In this document: positions 26,493-34,280 of the stretch, piece after piece | Position numbering within the stretch: position 1 is the first letter of the stretch | Layout of the letters: every line of letters starts with the position of its first letter | Source: Bin55 sp965116055 | GTDB lineage: Bacteria > Pseudomonadota > Gammaproteobacteria > Pseudomonadales > Azotimanducaceae | Direction of reading: 5' to 3' | NCBI GenBank assembly: GCA_965116055.1 | Contig: OZ220466.1 | Location: 2,418,001-2,482,000 of the forward strand | Length of the DNA stretch: 64,000 nucleotides | The notes under the pieces: model-generated | What the model was told of the DNA's origin: nothing | What the model saw: the letters and a program-made list of their open reading frames with translations, nothing else | The model's database searches: none | Position numbers and translations under genes: made by a program

Positions 26493-28403
26493 TGACGCGT
26501 GTTGAGTTTGTTCGATGCCGCTTCCGATGTGTTCATTGAGAAACGCGAGTTGCCGGTTGTATAAGTCCATGACGGTGTCACGACCAATCCAACCGTGCCC
26601 CTGGTTGCTTTTGTAGTACGTGACTACCGATTTTCCCGCTCGGTCAAAAGCTTCTTTCATCCGATGATAGTGCTCGGGTGGCGTCCGACGATCTTGACCG
26701 CCATGAATCAGCATCACCGGCGCTTTAACGTCCCCTGCAACATGGATTGCCGAAACTGCTTCGCGGGCTTCTCGTGTGCGACCCATAGTTAAACGCATCC
26801 ATTTGATAGACGATTTACGATGCGACAGATCTCCCAATCTTTCAATTGCAGCAATGTCGTAAATGCCCGATTGCCCGATGACACACTGATACAGCTCTGG
26901 CTCTTTAGCCGCCCCCATCACCGCGGCATACGCGCCGTAACTGCCACCAGTGATGCAAATGCGATCCTCATCCGCGATGCCTTGCTCTATTGCCCACAAC
27001 GTGGCGTCGGTGACATCATCTTGCATTTTGCCGCCGTACTCAAGAAAGCCCGCATTTCGAAATCTCACGCCGAAACCGCCTGATCCTCTGAAATTCACCT
27101 GCAATACGTGATAGCCACGAGAAGCCAAGATTTGACCGACTGGATCAAAAAACCATGAATCGCGCACATTCAACGGACCACCATGAACATGGACAACCAT
27201 GGGACCGGGCTTAGGGGTATCCTTTCTTGATGTGAGGTAGCCGTATACCGTCTTTTTGTCGCGTGTTGTGTACCAAAACGGTTCCATTGATGAGAGATCT
27301 TGCGACGATATACCAATTTCCTCCGCGCGATTCGTGATCTGATTAACCGAACCCTCATTAGCGTCTGATAGAACCAATTCAGGAAGTGCGGTTGCCGAAC
27401 TTACCCTAGCAACGACTAGTTGATGATCGTGCGTGTAGCTTTCAAGGGTCACGGTGCTTTCGGGGAAGTAGCGCCGAATTGTTTTATGGTGTTGTGCGAG
27501 CGGGTGCTTGGGATTGAGATACATGACGCGAGGATAGTGATGGTTGATCATAAGCCCCCATACGTTACGCCCAAGATCCGAGAGCGTATTTGACACGTCG
27601 TAGGTATCATCAAGGAAGACTTCGCTGTGCTCGCGGGTTTTGCGGTTGTAGATCCCAAGTGCGGCGATTCCCTTATCGTTACGTCTGTCAAGCGTGAAAT
27701 ACTCATCCGATTTAAACGCGTGACCGATGGGTTCCCAACCACTTCGATCGTATGACGTCACCGTGCGAAGCTCCCACCCCCCCCCCTCAAGCGTGCGCTC
27801 ATGAACTAACGTCTCTAGGTCATCGTTTTGACCGACATGAAAGGCCACATCTTGTAGATCCGGCGTTAATATAAAGCCGAATCCCAATGCCGGTGCTCGA
27901 GCAATCTTCATCAGCGCTCCGGACTGAAGATGCATCTTGTGGATCTCCGCATACCGTCCCTCAAGGCGTACAACCAGTACATGATCAGGATCATCAATGA
28001 GCATATCAAAGATACCGCCCGACGGCAGATCAATGGTCTTGCTCGTCTTTACTAACACTTTCATTAGCTGGCCCCTCGGTACGTACGCCTCTTCATTTGG
28101 CACTTTTACCGCGGTTGAAATGAGAACAGTTTCGTCGTCATTCCAGGTGATTGAGGAGACTCGTTGCTTTTCAGGCATGGCAAAAGACAAGACGCGTTCC
28201 CCTGTCTTCCGTTCGATAATCTGAAATTTATTTTCCTGTTCCGCGCCGTCACCAACCAGCAACGATGCTGCAAGATAGGTCCCTTGGGGAGAAACTCGAA
28301 CCTGATTCATGTCGAAGGGCTCGAAAAATTTCCAAAGCGGAATAGGCTCTGCCGAGTTAGTCAATGCATACAGCAAGATGCAGAAGACGGTTAGTGTTCG
28401 CAT
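26481..28403 (-). CDS. Secreted prolyl oligopeptidase (S9) family peptidase
   Basis: Serine peptidase of 640 residues with an N-terminal Sec signal (MRTLTVFCILLYALTNSAEP), so likely periplasmic. An N-terminal beta-propeller-like part (~25-380) precedes an alpha/beta-hydrolase domain. The triad is visible: Ser in GGSYGAY (~488), Asp in HGGQDRRTP (~568) and His in NQGHGW (~602). GGGAG-like GGGAG/GCGGGAG lies about nine bases before the ATG. These enzymes cleave short peptides, commonly acylaminoacyl or dipeptidyl substrates. Codons for LEGGGWEL include ten consecutive G (27777-27786), an unusual slippage-prone tract inside the frame; at ten G the frame is open. Confidence 0.92.
   Translation of the reverse strand: MRTLTVFCILLYALTNSAEPIPLWKFFEPFDMNQVRVSPQGTYLAASLLVGDGAEQENKFQIIERKTGERVLSFAMPEKQRVSSITWNDDETVLISTAVKVPNEEAYVPRGQLMKVLVKTSKTIDLPSGGIFDMLIDDPDHVLVVRLEGRYAEIHKMHLQSGALMKIARAPALGFGFILTPDLQDVAFHVGQNDDLETLVHERTLEGGGWELRTVTSYDRSGWEPIGHAFKSDEYFTLDRRNDKGIAALGIYNRKTREHSEVFLDDTYDVSNTLSDLGRNVWGLMINHHYPRVMYLNPKHPLAQHHKTIRRYFPESTVTLESYTHDHQLVVARVSSATALPELVLSDANEGSVNQITNRAEEIGISSQDLSSMEPFWYTTRDKKTVYGYLTSRKDTPKPGPMVVHVHGGPLNVRDSWFFDPVGQILASRGYHVLQVNFRGSGGFGVRFRNAGFLEYGGKMQDDVTDATLWAIEQGIADEDRICITGGSYGAYAAVMGAAKEPELYQCVIGQSGIYDIAAIERLGDLSHRKSSIKWMRLTMGRTREAREAVSAIHVAGDVKAPVMLIHGGQDRRTPPEHYHRMKEAFDRAGKSVVTYYKSNQGHGWIGRDTVMDLYNRQLAFLNEHIGSGIEQTQHASIAH
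27777..27786 (-). repeat. G10 homopolymer inside the peptidase reading frame
   Basis: C10 on the plus strand, G10 on the coding strand, encoding the Gly run in LEGGGWEL. A change of one base would truncate the protein before its catalytic domain. Confidence 0.9.
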
Positions 28404-29016
28404 GACATCACTCCCGCACAGGGGACATTGCTAGCTCTAGGAGAAAGATACAGCAATATCTATTCGATTGCAACTTGTCAACGTTCAGAAGCGCATCACG
28501 TCAATCTTCACCTCTAATTTCTTAGGGTTGAGCAAGATATGCCAGATCCTATGCTCACCAAGCATCTTTCGACCGGTCATAACCATCACAATACAGTTAT
28601 TTGACCCACAACAAGCGGACTTACAGAGTAGCGTTTTCCCGTACATAAACCAAGCTGGATAGAAAAAATGTCTGTTGCCTTAGACTGCAGATGGTCTCTA
28701 CTAAGGTTATCGTCGGAGTGAAGTAGTGGTGTGAGTAGATACGGTATGGCTGATCTCATCTTGACAACGTTGCAGCTATTCACTTTTAGATTGGCCGTCA
28801 ACGACGATTTCTACTAATCGAAAGTTAGGAAGGCTCCGTCAAAAACAAAACGACCATTAGCAAAAGCTAGTCACCACGGACGCAGACGTTTTAGATCCTA
28901 CTCTAAACGTGCCTTATTTTGAATTCACAGACAGAAAGCATTCATAGTCATCGGGGAGATATGATCAATAAAGCTCTACGTCAACTTGACGCGGTTTCGA
29001 CGAGCTTGATTAAGAA
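28404..29016. other. Intergenic, no gene recognised
   Basis: About 610 AT-rich bases between two minus-strand genes. Short open frames at 28468-28662 and 28586-28801 lack ribosome binding sites and family features. The part next to 28404 must carry the peptidase promoter. Confidence 0.45.
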
Positions 29017-29047
29017 GAGCTGGCCCGACCAACGCCGAAGCCAGCTC
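29017..29047 (-). terminator. Stem-loop terminator of the WW-repeat protein gene
   Basis: GAGCTGGC (29017-29024) and GCCAGCTC (29040-29047) form a perfect eight-base stem with a 15-base loop, 30 bases after the stop codon. On the minus strand it is followed by TTCTTAAT, a weak T-rich tail. Confidence 0.6.
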
Positions 29048-29077
29048 AATAAGTTATAAGATGCTAATAACCAGAAC

Positions 29078-30688
29078 CTAGTAAGTGTGATTCATGGCAG
29101 TTGAAACGTTCGTAATAGAGCCACCACGTGGATCTACGAGGCTCATTACCTTAATCATCTGAGGCGAGGTCACGCGTAAACGCCAATTACCAATGCCGTC
29201 ACCTAACGAACCGGTCATACCTTGGCCACCTGATTCAAGGGCACGTGCGCTCACGGTCTTTGCGCCGTACGGATAAACCATGAGTTCAACCTTACTGTCG
29301 CCCATCATGCCGGAATCGTCCGTGCCTTCAATGCTCACGTAGGCCATTTCTGCACCTGGATTGATGATGCGCAAGTAACTGACCCGATCCCCTAATGTGT
29401 CGGTGGAGCCGTAGAACAAATTCACCATGTGACCGTTCATCCCTGCCGGGACGACATCCTGCAAATTAGCCACAATTTCGTTGAAGTCGTTAGCAATAAA
29501 GCCTGTTGCCTTGAGAGGAAGCGTGCTTGTAAGAACCAATCGCCAGTCACCATGTCCCATACCAATGCGTCCCATGAGTCGAGTATCAGGGTTACCCATT
29601 TCAAGGTCATCCGCGTTGAAATGCGCAGCCGAAGACTTCGGGATCATCAGCATGACTGGCCCGTAACTCATACCCTTATCGTCATAAGCCATGATCTTAA
29701 CATCCACGGCACGACCGCCTCGATTAACTACCCGAGCGAGACCATCCCCATCCCAACTCGTTGGGAAAAACGGAATGGTGTACATCGTCGGATACATTCC
29801 TGGAGTGTTTCGCCCTAGTAAAGCCATACCAACTTTATCAACATGTTCCTTGGCCATGTCGCTTAATTCAGTCAAGCCCGAGTCGGGGTAATGCGCACAA
29901 AACATACTGCCTGAATCTGCTTCATTGCCGTCACCGGCAGCGATTCGCATCTTCCGACAATCAAGCGTCTCCCACCAGACGCCGACGCTCGCAAAGCCGC
30001 CATCACCGTAAATTTCTGCGGTCGCAGCATGGACGAGCCGCCTTCGTTCGGGATCCAGGTCAGCATACATGTGCTTAGCTGCCATCATCTCGTCAGCCGA
30101 TGCTGAATTACCATAGAGGGATGCGACCATCTGGTCACCGTTCAACACGTTCCACCAACGCATGGCGACATAGTTATGAGCTGGATAGGTGCCAGGTTCG
30201 TCGCGTCCAAGCAATGCCTTACCGACATGATTGACATGCATGATCGATTCCTCGCTTAGTATTTTCGCGGACCCCGATCCAGGATAGTGTGCACAGAAAG
30301 CACTTGACGAATCCGCCGTATTGCCATCGCCAGCAGCAATGCGCATTTTCTGGCAGTTGAGAGTTTCCCACCACGCACCGACGCTTTTGTGTCCGCCTTT
30401 ACCCCAAATTGTGGCCGTGGCCGCGTCAACCATCATTTTGGTTTCGTCATCAAGATCGCTATACATCTTCTTCGCTGCCGTCGCTTGCTCCATGGTTGCC
30501 ATATCGCCATACAGCGCTGCGACCATCTGCTCAGGCGAAAGCGAATTCCACCAATTCATCGCTCTTTTCTCTGCATACATTGACGCATACAGGGGTTGCG
30601 ACAGTACGCAGAGACCAAATGCTGCGATAAGAAGATTGATGCCAAAGCGAACATTCGCTTGGCCCTTTATAGACTGCATGGACGTCAT
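29078..30688 (-). CDS. Secreted protein with two Trp/Cys-rich repeats and a beta-rich C-terminal domain
   Basis: Uncharacterised exported protein of 536 residues. The start at 30688 has GGAG eight bases upstream and leads into a Sec signal (FGINLLIAAFGLCVLSQPLYA). Two tandem repeats of ~130 residues follow (residues 43-174 and 175-300). Each has WW near its start, an MVAxLYG helix, VGxWWETL.C.KMRIAAGDGN, a second Cys in FCAHYP, and a closing ALLGR.xPGxYP, so one disulfide per repeat is likely. The remaining ~235 residues (WDGDGLARVVNRGG... to NVSTAMNHTY) look like a beta-sandwich pair with repeated GDWRL/GNWRLRV blocks. I do not recognise a named family. Location is probably periplasmic or extracellular. 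A stem-loop terminator follows, and the gene appears to stand alone. Confidence 0.75.
   Translation of the reverse strand: MTSMQSIKGQANVRFGINLLIAAFGLCVLSQPLYASMYAEKRAMNWWNSLSPEQMVAALYGDMATMEQATAAKKMYSDLDDETKMMVDAATATIWGKGGHKSVGAWWETLNCQKMRIAAGDGNTADSSSAFCAHYPGSGSAKILSEESIMHVNHVGKALLGRDEPGTYPAHNYVAMRWWNVLNGDQMVASLYGNSASADEMMAAKHMYADLDPERRRLVHAATAEIYGDGGFASVGVWWETLDCRKMRIAAGDGNEADSGSMFCAHYPDSGLTELSDMAKEHVDKVGMALLGRNTPGMYPTMYTIPFFPTSWDGDGLARVVNRGGRAVDVKIMAYDDKGMSYGPVMLMIPKSSAAHFNADDLEMGNPDTRLMGRIGMGHGDWRLVLTSTLPLKATGFIANDFNEIVANLQDVVPAGMNGHMVNLFYGSTDTLGDRVSYLRIINPGAEMAYVSIEGTDDSGMMGDSKVELMVYPYGAKTVSARALESGGQGMTGSLGDGIGNWRLRVTSPQMIKVMSLVDPRGGSITNVSTAMNHTY
29788..30562 (-). repeat. Two tandem 130-residue Trp/Cys repeats
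   Basis: Unit 1 runs from 30562 to 30167 and unit 2 from 30166 to about 29788. They share the same spacing of WW, the MVA.LYG helix, two Cys 20 residues apart and the terminal PG.YP. The copies are clearly homologous but diverged. Confidence 0.85.
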
Positions 30689-30969
30689 GTTGTCACTCCA
30701 GTGCTTCAAAATGCAACGTCAGTGAAATGATGATGAATGGCGAAAAGTCCACCATCAACAACATTCCCCGACTGTCAAGCGGGAATTGTATTTTGGCTTA
30801 ATCGAGACTTTTAAATAGAGCCTCCGCCAAAGTGAAGCCGTATTTAATGAAATTCCCAGCGCCCAAAACATCACCGTCTTTGACACCATGCCCACTAAAT
30901 CGCATAGCTGTATCCGTTTGATGTTACGCGAAGTAATCCGTTGTGACTGGAAACTAATCAACACAAAAT
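30689..30969. other. Intergenic
   Basis: 281 bases between the secreted-protein gene and the start of the defence island. No gene seen. Confidence 0.4.
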
Positions 30970-31248
30970 TTATGCCGCAATTGCAGGAGTGGTTGAAAAT
31001 ATGAACGGTACATGCGAGTGTTGGAGCAAACCCAACCCATGCGAGGTCTTGCCGTAGCACTTGAATTCCTTCGACAGGCTATCCGCACCATCGCTACGGC
31101 CTTCCCCTTGAGCAAACTTCCAATATCGGCCGGTTGGCTGTCCTTCAGGAACCCGAGACATTATCTGGAAAGAGGCAATCGTTTCGTCATAAACTTTCAG
31201 AGGTCGATTCTGGTAACCGTCAACGCCGGCCCGCCTGATCTTGATCAC
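30970..31248 (-). CDS. Short hypothetical protein or gene fragment
   Basis: Open frame of 92 residues beginning with GTG (MIKIRRAGVDGYQNRPLKVY...), 35 bases after the DUF4411 gene on the same strand. The upstream bases encode MAEHAEG in another frame. Restoring one base near the CCTCAT there would join it as MAEHAEGPHKAVIKIRR, so this may be a frameshifted gene. No family recognised. It could be a decayed third member of the adjacent pair. Support is weak. Confidence 0.3.
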   Translation of the reverse strand: MIKIRRAGVDGYQNRPLKVYDETIASFQIMSRVPEGQPTGRYWKFAQGEGRSDGADSLSKEFKCYGKTSHGLGLLQHSHVPFIFSTTPAIAA

Positions 31249-31283
31249 CGCTTTATGAGGCCTTCGGCGTGTTCAGCCATCGG

Positions 31284-31796
31284 TCACAAACCTGATGAAA
31301 AGCGGTATTGGACGCCGAGCGTATGCAGCATGTCGAAGTTGACAGAGAAGGCATTACAGACATCGGGCAGTTTGATCACTTTGCGCGACTCCGGGCGCGG
31401 CTGTTCGTTGGTGACAACGGTCTTTCCGCTTGTCACACCATGAGCGACTAGCCAGCCATCCGCGCCTCTGGCGAACTTGACTTTGGCCTCATCGTGGTAT
31501 TGTGTGCGACGAGTTACCCAATGCATGACCCGAATGAAAGCGGTGACGACTTCATCATTGTCGCTGCCTAGAAAGAAACCTGCGGGCACGGACCGGTTGA
31601 TCCATTGCACCAGATCATCGTCACTGCGACCGCGGAGCAATTCCAGCTTGACTTGATCAATGCTGTAGATGCATCCAAGTGAATGGCCGTGCAAGATGCT
31701 ATCCCAAAAAACCGGACAAATCGGAAACGCATAGTATTGATTCTTCGCCGTGATCAATACATCGGAATCAATGAGATAGCTGGATGTCGAACTCAC
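31284..31796 (-). CDS. DUF4411 (PIN-like) protein, partner of the ImmA/IrrE gene
   Basis: 170-residue protein of the DUF4411 family, thought to have a PIN-like nuclease fold. The N-terminus reads YLIDSDVLITAKNQYY with acidic residues at 10 and 12, and the C-terminal half has ADGWLVAHGVTSGKTVVTNE (the usual DxxLVA core of PIN-like folds, here DGWLVA) and KLPDVCNAF. The start ATG overlaps the stop of the XRE-ImmA/IrrE gene by four bases (ATGA), so translation is coupled. The XRE-ImmA/DUF4411 pair is a recurrent toxin-antitoxin-like or defence cassette; which member is toxic is not shown here. Confidence 0.82.
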   Translation of the reverse strand: MSSTSSYLIDSDVLITAKNQYYAFPICPVFWDSILHGHSLGCIYSIDQVKLELLRGRSDDDLVQWINRSVPAGFFLGSDNDEVVTAFIRVMHWVTRRTQYHDEAKVKFARGADGWLVAHGVTSGKTVVTNEQPRPESRKVIKLPDVCNAFSVNFDMLHTLGVQYRFSSGL

Positions 31797-32950
31797 GGTA
31801 GTGTGATTCCAAGTTTACGGGCATACCTCTGGAATGTGCCCGCATACAGTCCGGTCAAGTCATAGGCGTCCTTGAAGCTGACGCGCCCCTCTTTAGCCGC
31901 CCGGATCAGGCAAGAGGTAAACAGCCGACCAACGCGATAATTTTGATTGTTGTAGAAATCTCCGCCTTCTGTTCCCGTTTGTTTTTTTTGGATTTCTCTT
32001 TGGGTATAACCGTGATAAAAAGTAAAAAAATCTTCACGTTCAATCAAACCAAGATCCATTGCCCGACGCCCGATTACCACCGGGCTGATTTTGAAGTACT
32101 TGGCCAGACTCTCCAAAGGTGCCTTGCTATCGGCAACCCCACGCCAAGCGGTCACAATCTCGGCAGCAGGCACGAGAAATTCTGCCGCCGCTTGGTCACA
32201 AAATCGCTCTACCTCTCCGTCCCCTGGTTGCAGTCCTTTGAAGCCGGATAGGCCTTCGCCCGCATCGCCCAGCCACAAATGCGCCAATTCGTGCGCGAGA
32301 GTGAACATCTGAGCGGACTTTGCATCAGCCCCGTTGACGAATATAAGTGGAGCATAAGGATCGCTCAGGGCAAAGCCTCGAAACTCGTTCACATCTAGCT
32401 TGCGACGGGTGTTGTTATCGAAAATGCCGTTGATGACCGCCATGACGCCGTGTGTTTCAATGTTTTGGCGAAGTAAGCCCACGGCAGCCGTCCAGGTCGG
32501 TACTCGCTTCGCCCAACCGTCAACCAGCCCAAGTACGCGCCGCATTTCCTGGCCGGTAGTCGTCGGATCGTTCGAAATCGACGCAGTGCCGACGAAGCTC
32601 ACAGGGCTCGCTTCCGTTTCCATCAGCTCTTCCCGCAGCCAGGCCTGCCGTCGCCGCATGAGGTGAACAGTATCCATCAACTCCGGGCTGATCCCCTGGG
32701 GGCGTTGGCTTTCGACCGTGCGAAAGTCTGCGAATGGCAAATTCATCGCCGGAGGTTCCGGCAGGAAAAGAAATCCGTAAGGCACTCTCGTCACCTTGGC
32801 GAAATCTTGCAATTGTTTCAGTGTGGGTTGAACAGAGGCACTTTCCCAGTCCTCCAACCTCGGGAACTTGCTTTGCAGATCGGTCAGTCCGAGACCGGCG
32901 CGCTCCCGAGCCCAGCAAAGAACTTGAGGACTTACGGCTACTCGAGTCAT
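31793..32950 (-). CDS. XRE-family HTH and ImmA/IrrE metallopeptidase fusion
   Basis: 385-residue protein. An N-terminal helix-turn-helix-like region (QVLCWARERAGLGLTDLQSKF... PTLKQLQDFAKV, ~9-55) is followed by an ImmA/IrrE zinc peptidase domain with HELAH at 220-224 and a downstream Glu/Asp-rich segment EVERFCDQAAAEFLVPA that supplies the third zinc ligand. The C-terminal ~100 residues hold a second small helical region (YFKISPVVIGRRAMDLGLI). In this family the peptidase cleaves a repressor or partner and so relieves repression. The gene overlaps the DUF4411 gene by four bases. An A8 run on the coding strand (plus-strand T at 31982-31989) lies in the C-terminal part. Confidence 0.9.
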   Translation of the reverse strand: MTRVAVSPQVLCWARERAGLGLTDLQSKFPRLEDWESASVQPTLKQLQDFAKVTRVPYGFLFLPEPPAMNLPFADFRTVESQRPQGISPELMDTVHLMRRRQAWLREELMETEASPVSFVGTASISNDPTTTGQEMRRVLGLVDGWAKRVPTWTAAVGLLRQNIETHGVMAVINGIFDNNTRRKLDVNEFRGFALSDPYAPLIFVNGADAKSAQMFTLAHELAHLWLGDAGEGLSGFKGLQPGDGEVERFCDQAAAEFLVPAAEIVTAWRGVADSKAPLESLAKYFKISPVVIGRRAMDLGLIEREDFFTFYHGYTQREIQKKQTGTEGGDFYNNQNYRVGRLFTSCLIRAAKEGRVSFKDAYDLTGLYAGTFQRYARKLGITLP

Positions 32951-33373
32951 GTCGAAATGTCACTCATCACGAAGGCTATCCATCAAACTGGCTCCCGAAC
33001 GCATGCGCGAGAGGATTGCATGCATGAAATGGATCAATCCGTTCGTTGCCAGGCTGCCCAAGGCCATTGTAGCTCCAGTAGCTACCCTTTAATGGCTACC
33101 GTGATCAATGCCGAGCGATACTCCAAAAGCAGGACCAATTTTTCTCGCTGGAGTCGGAACGCTTGATTTCCACTTTAATCGCTGGTCTATCCATGAAGTG
33201 CAAGTCAGTTGTAATAGACATCGGTATAGTTGCAGAGTGAGCCGATTCCTCAGTTCAGGAGATCGTCTTAATTGATGTTACTATTGTGGATATCAGCGAA
33301 GAACTTCAGCTTCTCCAGTTCCATCTCAATGGAAGATTCCCGTAGGCTTTGAGAACTTTGCCGGGGACTTCAG
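32951..33373. other. Intergenic in defence island, no intact gene
   Basis: About 420 bases with no intact gene. Plus-strand open frames entering from 32663 and 32734 are shadows of the ImmA/IrrE gene. The minus-strand bases just after the HsdM scrap could encode MTEVPGKVLKAYGNLPL, which may be the decayed beginning of a following gene. Confidence 0.4.
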
Positions 33374-33460
33374 TCATCCCATCAGCCCCTTTAATAAACT
33401 AACGATCTCATCTTTGATTACGGCGATGTCGCCTCAATCTCCTCTGGGATTTGCGTCTTG
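33374..33460 (-). pseudogene. C-terminal scrap of a type I HsdM methyltransferase (copy A)
   Basis: Minus-strand bases encode QIPEEIEA and then, after a one-base frame break, DIAVIKDEIVSLLKGLMG and a stop. This matches the usual HsdM ending (PxEEIEAEI..L...I..LL.GLM). Only about 28 residues remain. It lies directly after the stop of the nuclease half-gene at 33506. Confidence 0.4.
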
Positions 33461-33505
33461 CTGCCTCACAACACCAGCCAAACCCTTGGTCACAGCGCAG
33501 GATGA

Positions 33506-34222
33506 TCAATGGGAGGAAAATTCAAATTCCCTAATATCATCCAATATCTTCTTGATCCTGCCCTTTTCTTCTTTCTTGTCAAGATATTCTTGATAGCTCG
33601 CTTCCGCATCCTTAATGAGTTGCTGGTAGGTAACAACCCGGATACTTTTCGCCTCCAAAGCTCTTTCTGATCGCTGTTGACGATCGGGATCCTCCCAATT
33701 CGAAAGACCTTGTCCTACCAAGCAAATCGCCTCTACTGCCCCTTCTTCGACGTGTGTCTTCAGCTGCTTTCGCAATGCGCTCATATATTTCTCCACTTGT
33801 TCCATGAGGATGTTATCCGAAATACGCACGGACGCTCTTTTCAGTTCAATAATCACGTGTTTCCCCGCTGTTTTCTTGTACCGAATATCAATTCGTCCTC
33901 TTTTTTCGGCTTCTGTCAACTTATCAGAAATTTGCTCAAATTCTTTGGTAATAGTCTCTTCCAACCTCGGCGTTTGGGTCGCTCTGTCCCAGGATGGGTC
34001 CAGTAGCCAAAGGTGCTTATAGATATGTTTTTGTATAACTTTTTCGACCGCGTTCTTGTCAACACCCTGCGATAATTTTCTGATGACTTCCAAGCGGCCC
34101 TCAGTAATTTGGTGGTACCAGGACGCCTCTATGTCATCCAGTTCGGAGAATAGATTTACAGCCACTTCAAGGTTGTTAATGTCGAGTTGCTGCAGGTCGC
34201 TCAGCCGTTCCTTGTAGTGCAT
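33506..34222 (-). CDS. PD-(D/E)XK nuclease half of a split GHKL restriction enzyme
   Basis: Open frame of 238 residues. The core of a restriction-endonuclease fold is visible: GRIDIRY (Asp112) then HVIIELKR (Glu126, Lys128), giving D-x13-E-x-K, followed by helices and AICLVGQGLSNWEDPDRQQRSE. The N-terminal part (~1-100) is helical. The Met used here lies within continuous coding sequence: upstream bases still encode protein-like sequence (NAYKHGVLAFEH) in this frame back to an A5 run. The gene therefore seems to be the C-terminal half of one ~657-residue enzyme whose first half is at 34281-35477. If the split is real, this half may not be translated on its own. Confidence 0.75.
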   Translation of the reverse strand: MHYKERLSDLQQLDINNLEVAVNLFSELDDIEASWYHQITEGRLEVIRKLSQGVDKNAVEKVIQKHIYKHLWLLDPSWDRATQTPRLEETITKEFEQISDKLTEAEKRGRIDIRYKKTAGKHVIIELKRASVRISDNILMEQVEKYMSALRKQLKTHVEEGAVEAICLVGQGLSNWEDPDRQQRSERALEAKSIRVVTYQQLIKDAEASYQEYLDKKEEKGRIKKILDDIREFEFSSH

Positions 34223-34280
34223 GTGTTCAAAAGCCAGAACACCGTGTTTATAAGCGTTTTTCTGTGGTCGTCATCAACGG

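Noticed and set aside
28468..28801. Short open frames on both strands upstream of the S9 peptidase
   Set aside because: No ribosome binding site or protein-like composition.
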